DNA of 64,000 nt, taken from NCBI GenBank assembly GCA_036362985.1, contig JAYGXS010000004.1:12637011-12701010 (forward strand). Reading direction: 5' to 3'. A program made the translations under genes and the position numbers. Of this stretch, positions 44,755 through 55,289 are shown piece after piece. The DNA comes from Ligula intestinalis (Eukaryota > Platyhelminthes > Cestoda > Diphyllobothriidea > Diphyllobothriidae). Under the pieces are notes generated by a model. The model was not told the origin of the DNA. It saw nothing but the letters and a program-made list of their open reading frames with translations, and made no database searches. The stretch's first letter is position 1, and each line of letters starts with the position of its first letter.

Positions 44755-47400
44755 TCATGTTTCAAATAGGGCATCGTATATCTTCGTGAATGCGGCAATT
44801 GTGTCGGCAGCAACAACGTCGAGGGGGAGATTTTTCCGTGCATTCACAGTGCGCCTTGAAAGCCGATAGACGTGCGGGAGGGCGCCTGTCCGTTGTACCA
44901 CCAGTTTGAAGCAGTGTCCTCGCGTAGGCATGTCAATGGCTAGTTTGATGTACTCTGCGACCTCCGGTATGTCGCCGCAGACGATCACTTTTTACATCGT
45001 GATTTGGTCGCCTCTGGAGCGTCGAAATTCAATGGTTAACGGGTCCAGTGCTTTAGAGCGCTCCGGATAGGTCAGCTTTCGCACTTCGGGTACCATTCTT
45101 GACCCCAGTCGTTGAACATATTCGATGTCAGTCATTTCACTCTACGTACACGAAAACCAAGCGGGCGATCCACACTCCATGATTGGTTGAATGAGCAGGA
45201 CCATGATCTTACGGAATATCTGCATGGACCAGGACGTGAATGCTCTTTTGAACATCCAAAGTAGCGCTAGCCCCTTGCGTCTCGACGAAGTTAATTGTTA
45301 TCGGGTCTTGAGGTCGTCTTGGATGATAATGCCCAAGTCTCGAGTACTCCTAACAGCGGCCAGTGTCATGTTTCCCATTGTATAGGGCGGGCGGTCCCGG
45401 TCTCTCATAATTGTAAACAAGTTTGATTTGGTCATGTTTACCGGTATCTTGATCTCTAATGACCACTCGTGGATCACATCGAGGTCATTTTGGAACGTCA
45501 TTGTGTCTTCGGTGTTGCGTATGACACGCCATACCTTGAGGTCGTCCACGAACAGAAGGCATGGGAATGCAAGTCTTGATGGGATATCCGCGACGTATAT
45601 TGAAAACAGTCTGGGACCCAGCACCAACCCTTGTGGTACTCCACTACGAGCCTCAAACGCCGAGGAACACCCTTCGCCAACTCTGACCTGGCATTGTCTA
45701 CTGAATAGATACCCATTGATCCATTTGATGACAGCTCTAGGTACTGGCGTGTTACTGAGTTTGTTAAGAAGAAGCACGTCATCGACTTTATCAAACGCCT
45801 TTCTAAGATCGATTAAGGCTGCATGAACCGGCAGTCGTTTTTCTTTGGCTTCGCACCGGGCTTCACGTGCCACTATGAGGTTTGTGGTACACGATTTTCC
45901 CTTAACAAAGCCATGTTATTCTGTTGGTAGGATTGTGGCTGGCCCAATGTGAGCATCGATTTTGCGACAGAGGATTTTTTTGAGTACTTTCACAAATACT
46001 GAGGTCAGGCTGACCGGTCGATAATTCTTGGGAAGAAAACGGTCGCCACCCTAGTACCTTGGAATTATTATACTCTGTTTCCAGTCATCTGGTACCGTTG
46101 CAGTTTCAAGCGTACAGCGAAACAGTGCTTTGATGCTTGGTGCGATTATAGAATCTAGCTCGCTAATTACCCTCGGATTGAGGTTTTCAGGTCCAGCAGC
46201 CTTAGTAGGTATCAACCTACTTAGTGCATTCTCCACATCTTCAATGGTGATAAGCATGCCGTTTTCAGTTTGGTCATGGATCTCAAAATCCTCCCTGTCG
46301 GGCGCTGGTGGCACCTAAACAGTAGAGTTTTGTTGAGCAAGATGTTCAGCCATACATAACTCATCCGTCTCGAGCACACCATCTGCATTGTGGAGACCCT
46401 GGATGCCCGGGCTTTCACGACGCTTTCTCTTTAGAAACGAGTAGAATCGATTCAGTTGAGTGTCAATGCTTTTCAGCAGATCCTCTTCGTATGCTACTTT
46501 TCTTGCCCTCATCATACGTTTGCATTCATCTCTGAGTGCTTTGTATTTTGATTGTGCTTCGGTAGTTTTTAGGATCATGAAGGCTTTGTAGGCACGTTTT
46601 CTGGCCTTGAACTTGCGTTTTGTCTCACCATCCATCCATGGGGGACGACATGCTGCCCATCCACAGAGCGTAAGGGGGACAAAATCAGTACAGAGTCGCT
46701 CAATATTCCCACGAATCACTCTCTGGCGTTCTTCTACATCGGCCGAGCTACTCGGTTCCCAGGATAGATTTCTAGCACTCTGTCTCATTTCCTCGTAGTC
46801 AGTCTTCCAGTATGCCGGTTTGTAGCATCTACGCGTTGACGGTGATCCTGTTATGTGGAGTGCTGCGAAGACAGTAGTATGATCACTAGTGCCTATGGGT
46901 GCGGAGACCCGAGCATCAGATACTTTTGTGTGCCTATTTGTGAACATCTAGTCCAGACAGGAAGCCATACCCGAGTCAGCTATCCGCGTAGGCTGGGCAA
47001 CATGTTGTACAAGATGGGTTTCGTTTATCATTTCCAAACAACGCGTTCTTCGTTTCAGAGGCAGGACCTTCGATGTTCAGATGAGCCCAGTTGATATGTG
47101 GGCAATTGAAATCACCGACAATACAGACCCGCGACCTTCTGGCATACTTTTTGACTGTAGTCAACCAGTTTATACCGTCGGCTTGAGGACTTCGGTATAT
47201 AAAACCTATGGTTGTGGTTGCACCAGTAGCAGCCTTGACCGACACCCAGAGTTGTTCAACCCGGTTGTCTTCCGTGAGTGTGCGTTATAAACAGTGTTAC
47301 AATGAGTCCATCGCTCGCATATAACAAGAAACCTCCATGTATCCTTTCGTTACGGTCGCAACGAAACACTCGGTAACCGGGCACATTGATCTCACTATCC
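44755..47400 (-). pseudogene. LINE ORF2: endonuclease and reverse transcriptase
   Basis: The endonuclease part shows TTTIGFIYRSPQADGINWL and VCIVGDFNCPHINW (46976-47245), then after a break IGTSDHTTVFAALHI (46315-46947). A basic linker with KFKARKRAYKAF follows. The polymerase reads KAAGPENLNPRVISEL, VPDDWKQSIIIPRY, then from 45873 AALIDLRKAFDKVDDVLLL (first aspartate), SGVPQGLVLGPRLFS and LLFVDDLKVW (FVDD intact), then STRDLGIIIQDDL. A C-terminal segment (44755-44988) closes with NARKNLPLDVVAADTI. Catalytic motifs survive, but the reading frame is interrupted near 45890, 46040-46050, 46315 and 46950-46975. Confidence 0.85.
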
Positions 47401-47499
47401 GTTACGGATTCAAATAGCCAGGTCTCTGTCACCGAAAAAATCGCAGGGCACTTTTGTCCGATAATTACATGATATTCAGCCAGTTTGTTGAGCAGGCTT

Positions 47500-48452
47500 T
47501 TCGCATTTATCAGTAGAATGCCTATAAATCTATCAGAGCTTCCTGGGCCATTACTAGCAATGGTTTGAAGAGGGGTCTCCTCTTCTGGACAACCCGAAAA
47601 TTTATTATGCGCATGTCTTTCTCCCCAGCGGCATGACGTTCTTTGAGTTCATCGACAGCTCTTCGTTGTTTTTTCCTGTCCTCAGGGGACAGATCTGCCT
47701 ACATCGAGATATTTAAGCCTTCAAGTTTCCAACCACGGGTCAGCAGTGTTTAAGGGATGTGATCGGACTTAAAAACCGCCTTCAGTGGTCTAGGTCGTCC
47801 GCCATCTGCCGATTTTGCACCTAGTCTATTAAGGCTTAAAATTGATACCTGTTCATAACTTGGGATCAGCATTTCAAGGGTGTTTTTTTTATTTCTTGAG
47901 AGTCGTGTTGCACACGTGTTTCTGCATCTACTCCGTCGGATTCGGGCACATTGAAGAAGAGAAGCGATTTCTTTCTATCAGTTGGGTCGTTTGTTTCTTT
48001 TGACGCCTTAGATGCCGATGCAGAAACCTTCGACGTAGAAGCCTTCTTTTTTGCGGGTTTCGGCGTAGTCCACTCCACATTTTCATCGATTTCTGTAGTA
48101 GAATGCACGAAAAATGGGTCTCCGTTTTCCAGATTTTCTATTGGCGTCTTCTCCGGAAACCGCTATTGTATCTGGCATCATCGCATCTAAAGTTATCGCA
48201 TCGTCTTCGAGGGTTTTGTTTTCGTCTGTTGTACCGGTGGGGGTGTCCGCAGCGTCCTCGCCAAGGATACTACTTTTGCACGCATTAAAAAAGGGCACGA
48301 GCCCTTCTTAGTCGTAGTTTTTTAAGACTTCGTAGACTTCAGGGGCTATTTTGCGTATTTTATGTGCACCATCTGCTACATAAAGCGCAGAGCACGGCCT
48401 TACTCCTGCCAGTAACATTACTGTTGCACATGGGACACTTGGAAGTTGTCAT
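47500..48452 (-). pseudogene. LINE ORF1 with PHD-like zinc finger
   Basis: Starts at the ATG 48452-48450: MTTSKCPMCN, then SKAVLCALCSRW, i.e. C-x2-C-x12-C-x2-C-x2-W, the first half of a PHD finger. A one-base frameshift near 48366 follows and the protein continues HIKYAKIAPEVYEVLKNYD with a stop at 48308-48310. Further on come an acidic stretch, a Lys/Ser-rich linker (TPKPAKKKASTSKVSAS) and KKSLLFFNVPESDG, an RRM-like entry seen in LINE ORF1 proteins, then NRLGAKSADGGRPRPLK. PHD plus RRM-like ORF1 is known from CR1-type elements; the assignment is from motifs only. Confidence 0.7.
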
Positions 48453-48899
48453 GGTTCCAAATAAAACGATGCTACTAGAGATGATTTGTATAATAAATAC
48501 AAAGACTATAAGTCATTTCTTCTCTTGAATAGATCGATTTATAGCAATCTTCCACTTTGTCTCAAATTTGAACCAACCGCGGTCAAGGTCAAGGTAGAAA
48601 AATGGTCGACGACTCTCGGCAGATAATATAGAGATCTCTTCTAAAAGGCAGTTAACCTCGGAATGTACAGCCGACAAAGCTTTATTATTCTCGGACATTA
48701 GGACACATGCAAAGAATGAGGATGGAAGGTTCTGATATAGATATGGATTTAATAAGATGGAATGGTATCAACGACAAGGGTAGAAAAACTAGATTAACAA
48801 AACTGGTAGGAAAAATATCTGGAATCCAGGTCACTTATGGTAAAAAGTTGAGAAGGGATGAAAAGATCAAACCAGGGAGTAATGTTCGCTAATTCGGAC

Positions 48900-49076
48900 G
48901 GTAATTATGTGGTACGGGAACGGCGTGAGAACGATAGTAATCCGGTACGCGAAGTGAAGAAGGTCAATCCTCGGATCCGGAGCGTAACTGAGCTCGGTCT
49001 CAGAAAAATTGAATACGAAACGTGACCTTGATATGTTAAAACAAAATTCGGCTCAGTATGTCAGGTTGGCCTGTTA
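48900..49076 (-). mobile_element. Start of the 3' LTR of the Gypsy element
   Basis: Minus strand: a purine-rich tract CTTTAAAGGGGGC directly precedes TGTAACAGGCC at 49076. This is the usual polypurine tract followed by the TG of an LTR, placed just after the end of the Gypsy coding region. The LTR's other end is not recognised (the LINE 5' end lies near 48500), and no matching 5' LTR is seen, so the element is incomplete. Confidence 0.55.
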
Positions 49077-49087
49077 CATAGCCCCCT

Positions 49088-52000
49088 TTAAAGGGCAGCA
49101 CTGTCCTCAGTGCTGGTATTGGTGGTAGGAGAGGAGACTTCCATTTCGATCGCGATGGGGGGTAGCAGGTGATCGGGTATGACGTCTAGGGTGTCGAGGG
49201 TTGTACAGTTAAGGGAAGGGACTGTAACGTCAATGGAAGCCGGAAGGAGCAGTCCGTCGGGGATAATGGGATGGGTGTTGGGGGTACAAAAAGGAGGTTG
49301 ATCGTGATAGGGTTTTAATTTCGAGAAATTGGTGGTGAACGCGGGTGACTCGGGGTGTGTCATATTGCGGATGACATAGGTGGTGGGGGAAAGAACCTGG
49401 AGAACAGTTAAGGGGCCCTGCCACGGGTGATCAAATTTGGAAGAAAGACCGTGCGAGGGTTTTGCGTGCATCACAAGGTCGTCGAAGTGAAATGGGTTCC
49501 CGGCTGCATGATGATCGAAATATTCCTTCTGGCGGGTGGAGGCTATGCCAAAAGTAGTACGAGCTGCGTTAAGGGCCAAGCGAGTGGTCTCGCAGAGATG
49601 CTTGGCGAAATCGTGGACAGTAGTGTCGGCGGGAGAGGGAAGGGGTAAGGATAAATCGACGGGGGGGCGTAGATCGCACCCAGTCCATAGATAATGTGGT
49701 GTGAAGCCGGTGGATGAGTGGGTGGAAGCTTAATAAGCCATGAGGCAGAGGGGAAGGTGTAGGTCCCAATCATGATGGTGGTTCTCCTCGCAGAAGGCCA
49801 GTAGGAGGTTTTTGATTGTCCTGTTGGTCCGTTCAACAAGGCCGTTGCCTTCAGGGTGGTAGGGTATGGTGTGGGTTTTCTTTACTGAAATGATCTCACG
49901 GATATCACGAAAGGCTGTGGCTCAAAGTTGCGACCGCAGTCGGAGTGGAATGATAAAGGGGCACCCCAATGGCTGATCCAGGTTCTACCTATGGCGTTCG
50001 CGATGGAGGGGGCGTCTTGGTGCAGGAGGGGGACGGCCTCGACCCACTCCGTAAAATAATCAACCATGACCAGGACATACTCGCAGTCACGGTAGGTTAC
50101 AGGAAGTCGGCCGATGATTCCAATCCGACACGTTCGCCGGAGAAGCCTGTATTCATTGGTTCCATTGGTGCACTGATGGGAACGGACGGGTGTTTTAAAG
50201 GAGGCGCATATTAGACATGACTGGAAAAAATGGCGGACGTCCGAGCGGAGTTGTGGCCACCAGAAAAGGGCATGAACTGCCGACTCGGTTTTGAAATGGC
50301 CGCCGTGTCCCAGCTCCACATGCAGGCTGTCAAGGACTGGTTCAATTAAGGAACCGGGAACCACCATCCGCAAGTGGTGTGAGTGGATTGCGCCAAAATA
50401 GGATATCATTCGTGACGAATAGGTTGGGCCAGCGGTTGCGAAGAGGTTGGGCGTTTTGACTACACCCTCTCATCTGGCATTCCGACGGCCGTGGTAGCCC
50501 TTTTGAAAGATGATGGTAAACGGGTGCAGTATCGGGATCAGACTACTGAGCTTCGGACCATGTATGGCGGGCAGCTTCAGTGATATGGATTTCGTTAACG
50601 GTAAGGAAGTGTGTGACCTCGCCGGGGGATGGCGAACCCGGTAGGCGAAATAGTGAGTCTGCGTTGCCGTGTTGAAGGCCAGGGCGGAACTCGCATTCAT
50701 AGTCGAAATCTTGGAGGAACTCCTGCCACCGGGCGATTTGGATCATGGGATCTTTAATCGAATGAAGCCACGCTAAGGCTTGATTTTCGGTACGAAGTGT
50801 GAAGCGTTGGCCGATGAGGAGATGTTTAAACTGACGTATGATGGTGACTATCTCCAGTAATTCATGTTGGAATACGCCATAATTTCGCTCGCTTCTATGG
50901 AGTGATTTGCTTGCGAAGCAGACTGGGTGTTCTATGCCGTCATTATCCTTCTGAGAGAGGAGTACACCAATGACAACATTACTATCGTTTGTGTCGAGAA
51001 TGAGAGGGGGTGCTCCAGGTTCAAGGTTAGAGAGCACAAGAAGGGGTACCAAAGAAAGGGTGGCTCTGAGAGCCTTGAAGGCGTTCTTGCACTCTGCAGT
51101 CCAGATTAAATTTTGATTTTTCTCCGTCAGTTTATGGAGAGGGGCTGCTATGTGTACGAAGTTTTTTTGATAAATCGACGATAGTAAGAGGCTAAGCCGA
51201 GGAAACTACGGAGTTTGGTCTGGTTGGTCGGGGTCAGCCAAAAATGAATATCATTTAAGCGTTCGGGCAGAGCGGCTAACCGGCCTGGCTACAATTTGTG
51301 TCAGAGGAATTGCACCTCCTGTCGAAGGAAAAGGTATTTCGCAGGGTTGAGGTTCAGACCAGCGGCACGGAGAGCGGTGAGGATGGCTGTGAGATTCTCA
51401 TTGTGTTGGGAAATAGAATTCCCGAAGACAATAACGTCACCGAGGTATACGAGGCATTAAGTGGGGATGAGGTGACGTAAGACATTATACATGAGACGCT
51501 GGAAGGTAGCGGCGGCATTGCAAAGGCCGAACGGAAGAGTTTGAAACACAAAAAGTTCATGCGAAACTATGAAGGCCGTTTTATGACGGTCCTTTGGAGC
51601 GACTTCAACCTGCCAATAGCCAAATTTAAGGTCCAGAGTAGAGAACCATGTTGCGCCGCCTAAGGTATCAGTTGTGTCGTCAAGACGTGGGAGGGGGAAC
51701 GAGTTACGTCCAGTGACTGCATTCAAGCGACGATAGTCGATACAGAGTCTAAGGAAACCGTCCTTCTTAGGTACGATGGTAATCGGGGAAGCCCATGGCG
51801 ATGACGATGGGCGGATGATGTCGCACTGTTGGAGTTCGCCAAGAATTTTGCCCACCTCAGCCCAATACTTAGGAGTGATACGTCTAGGCGGTTGCCAAAT
51901 AGGTTTGGCGTCTCCAGTATCGATAGTGTGTTGGACTAGCTCTGTACGTCCTAACGTCGATGGAGACCAAGTAAAGAGGCCGGGAAAGGATTGAGAATGA

Positions 52001-52350
52001 CTTTTATTTGGGGGTAAGCAACTGCACCAACTGATGACATTGGGGGCAATACAGAGTCTAAGTTGATGGGTTCCACGGCGGCAGCAGACATCACAGAGTT
52101 GCATACAAGTTCAAGATCGATATCGGTGTCCTGTGGCGAAGTCTTAACGGACGCTGGGCTGAGAGTAACTAACCGTTCACGGACATGTTTGACACAATCG
52201 TGGTCGGAGAGAAAATCAAGACCAAGGCCGAGGGGTCAAGGGCTGTCCGGGGCAATGAGTAAGTGCCGGCTGAGTGCCTGATGAGAAAGTGCCACATGTA
52301 CACCCCTTCTGCGGCCGACGCATTATGGACCTCTGTCGTGACTAGCTCGC
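49088..52350 (-). pseudogene. Ty3/Gypsy LTR retrotransposon pol, inactive
   Basis: Minus-strand pol in the Gypsy order. A protease end (GLGLDFLSDHDC, about 52200-52240) is followed by reverse transcriptase (PKKDGFLRLCIDYRRLN, FSTLDLKFGYWQVEVA, PFGLCNAAATFQRLM). The catalytic YLDD reads YLGD at 51436-51447. Then come the RNase H region (LILDTNDSNVVIGVLLSQ, VCFASKSLHRSERNY), integrase zinc finger (H-x4-H at HVELGH, C-x2-C at CLIC), integrase core with Asp (VMVDYFTEW), Asp (FHSDCGRNF) and, in a shifted frame, Glu (NGLVERTNRTIK), and an integrase C-terminus (HPWQGPLTVLQVLSPTTYVI, YHDQPP). No gag is recognised. At least three frame breaks plus the catalytic change make it non-functional. Confidence 0.88.
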
Positions 52351-54480
52351 GTCCAAGCGAACTTTGCCAAAGCTCGCGGCGGCTGTTCTTGATTAATGGA
52401 AGCAGCCAATCACAGATACCGCAAAGCTGGCCGCTGGCCCAGCCCCGAATCACACGCATGCACGCGTAGGCAGACCCTCTCAATGACCGCTGGCATGCCT
52501 GCTGCTAAACCGGACTTGGGACCCGGCTGGCTTCCTGGTTGGTCGTGAGCTCCAATGTCGAACTTCTTACTGCTTATTCGCCGTTCCCCTGCATACAGAA
52601 TAAACTATTCTTACTATTCTGGCCTCGGCCTACTTCTCCTCTCCTAAGTAACCATGGTCTGAAGATCACAGTTGCTAGGATTTATTTCTCTTAACTCCCT
52701 GCGATACCTTTGTACACGACACCCCTTCGGCTTACACCAGTCGAATGCCACATGAATTGGTTCCCAAGTCGCACAAAAGCAGCGCACGTTCCCTCGCATA
52801 TTGAGACGCACACCCTCCCAAGACTGCATTCGCCCCGCATTCATGCGTCGTTCCTTTGTCAACAGTCAGGTGGTAATTAGCCGACTCCCATACTCTCTCA
52901 CTGCGTGCATCCATCTGTACGCCGTTTTCCCTTACTATTCGTTTATTAGCACCGTAATACATTAATTGCTATTATAATTGGGATTTGACTTGCCCGTTAT
53001 TACCAGATACAAAGTCGTAGGATGCAAAAAACTCGAAAGGATATCAATGCAATTTTCGAAAAAAAACAACATGCTTTTTGACGCCCAGCATTTCTTTCAC
53101 CATCTACGCTACATTATCTATAACTCAGAGGATGGACTGTGCGCCTTACCCTATTACCAACAGGATAGCTCATTCCCCCACAGTTTCAGGTAGAGTGTAT
53201 TCCAGCTTTGTCTAAGGTCTCCAGGCCTGGATTGAATATTCTAGATGCGACCTTACAAACGTACCAAACAAATTAGGAAAGCAAGCTCCCTCGAAAAAAG
53301 TAAACTTCCACTTGACGGTGTACAGCATTGCAGTTTCGATTTTAGCCGGTTTTAAACACTATGCTGGCTTATCTAAATAATTTGCATCCCAAAATCGCAC
53401 ATTCGCCTTAGCAACGATGTGACCGTTAACAAAAGGTTTTGAAAAAATTCAAACTTCTTTCTGAAGTTGATTTCTTAGCCACCAACGGTGTCACCGTTTT
53501 CGATTCAGATGCATTCGTTTTTCAGTGCACCTATTTTATGATTAGGATTATTCAAACGTCACCTTCCCAGACTTGTTTATGTCGAAAAAACACCTCACTG
53601 CGGCTCTAGACTGGAGCTCCAAAATGAACCCAATCGCTCACATTTATTTTTAAAATCAGACCCAACCCTGTTTGCCATTTCGATTTAATTTGGACTATTT
53701 TCGATAGAATCCTACAGCGTGGCCTTCTGTCGGGTGGCCTTTGATGTGAACTACTGTTATCCTAAGGAGTTATGGTAATACATGGAAGTTCGGCAACAGT
53801 AGCATATGTAGACCCACACATTAATCCCTACTCCCTGCATGTCGTCCTAAGAAAACGGTGGTTATATGGTTTCATGGGTGGGGAATAAGGACACGCAGTG
53901 GAAGATATTTTAATAAATGCTAAATGCATTTTATTTTACTGTACTTAGAAGTGTTGTTTATTTATATCCGTAGATTTTCCTACTCTGTATCGTATTTTAG
54001 CTTATTGCGGGAAAGCCCTATTATCAAATTTCAGGTTTCTTGAATTTCCCGAAAAATTGAAATTGTGGTTAGGAGCTTGTCTACTTCAACTTACCGGAGG
54101 TCCAACTAACGGTTCTAGAGTTAGATCAGTATGGTCCGCGGCGCGAAGCATCGCCCACACCTTCAATTTACATGCGGAACAACTTACTCCCAGCGGCCGC
54201 GGAAAGTTAATTCAACTACATTTTTTCACTTTATAGTTACTTCTAAAAATGTACTTTGCTGCCTATCCTATTTTCCCACCCCCAAAACGCTATAACCACC
54301 GTTTTTGCAAGACAAAAATGCTGGGACTAGGGGTATGTAAGTGGGCCTACATAAGCTACTTTTGCCGGAAGTTCAATCTTCGATTTCGACTGTGTATACC
54401 GGATGCTCCAGTGCAGTGTGGGGCGAGTACGGCGACTTTCGGTGCACCTCCTTACTCTCTCCCCACTCTTTCGCTTGGGC
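52350..54480. other. No gene recognised
   Basis: Between the 5' end of the Gypsy pol remnant and the SINE-like sequence at 54.5 kb. A plus-strand GAATAAACTATTC word near 52598 could belong to an LTR or transcript end, but no partner is seen. No domain was found. Confidence 0.45.
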
Positions 54481-54700
54481 CTGGTGTCAAGACAATGTCA
54501 ACAAGACCGAATATGAGAGAGGGCGTAGACCCACGCACTGTGGGCCGCCACAACCAGAAAACCACAATAGATTAGGGATAGGCTCGGGAGTGCCCAAACG
54601 AACACACTGAGAAGGAGCAAGGTACGAACCTGCAATCGGTTGATCAGAAGCCCAACGCTCTAACCACGGAGTTCTAGAGTCTCGAGTAGTGCACCACATG
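54480..54700 (-). mobile_element. tRNA-derived SINE-like sequence
   Basis: On the minus strand GTGGTTAGAGCGTTGGGCTT (A-box-like) is followed about 30 nt later by GCAGGTTCGTACCTT (B-box-like), then unrelated body sequence. A second copy with the same order lies at 59330-59445. The tRNA-like part cannot form a full cloverleaf acceptor stem as far as I can see, so a SINE is more likely than a tRNA gene. Confidence 0.6.
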
Positions 54701-54984
54701 GGGGCTGATGGCGGCTAATGAGACCAAACTGGCCATTCCAAACCTCGGTATGTGAACATAGCAAAGCACAGGAACTGAGATATGACGATTCAAGTTAAAA
54801 GACCAAAGGGTTTTCCACCCAGCGAAAGTGGAACCACACAGCAAATGTGCATCAGGCAGTTAGCCCGCCGATACTTCCGTACCTAGTAACTAAATTTAGT
54901 ATTTCTCGAAATTGGCTATGGCCATCAGATCATGCCAAGTTTGTCTGAAACTTGATCCTCTCCAAGACCGCCCGTCATGTACCG

Positions 54985-55210
54985 CTAGTCCGATTGCATT
55001 GCTAACCTGCGACAGATTGGACCTCTGCGATTCTAGACGAATAATCACACTCTAATCAGCTTAAAGACTTCTATCAACCATATGGCCTCGTCAATTTTAA
55101 TTCGTATCCTTTACGTAAAGCCGAATACGCATAACCAGCAGATGGCACTACTAGAGTCATGAAACGCCGTCCGTATTTGCAGTTGTGAATTGTATTGACT
55201 AATGAAAACC
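54985..55210 (-). repeat. RTE 3' untranslated repeat, matches 29480-29705
   Basis: TAGTCCGATTGCA, CCTGCGACAGATTGGA, CATAACCAGCAGATGGC and flanking words occur in the same order at 29490-29690, where they directly follow the RTE C-terminus. This is therefore probably an isolated RTE 3' end. Confidence 0.65.
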
Positions 55211-55289
55211 TAATTTGGTTCACGAGGAAACTGCTGGTTCTCGATCCGCGGACACCAACGTTCTACTGATGGGCTACCACCGACATTTA

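Larger units (their letters stand above)
44580..48500 (-). mobile_element. Nearly complete LINE (ORF1, endonuclease, reverse transcriptase)
   Basis: The most complete transposon in the window. From high to low coordinates: ORF1 (48452 to about 47500), endonuclease (about 47400-46850), linker (46850-46320), reverse transcriptase (46314-45298) and C-terminal region (to 44755), then about 170 bp of 3' untranslated sequence. The layout of two ORFs with an AP-type endonuclease and no RNase H fits the CR1/Jockey group. Stops and frame changes are present, so it is not active as assembled. It separates copies B and C. Confidence 0.85.

Noticed and set aside
49569..49839. Minus-strand Pro-rich frames near 49.6-49.8 kb as a separate protein
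   Set aside because: They overlap the Gypsy integrase in other frames and have low-complexity composition caused by codon shift.
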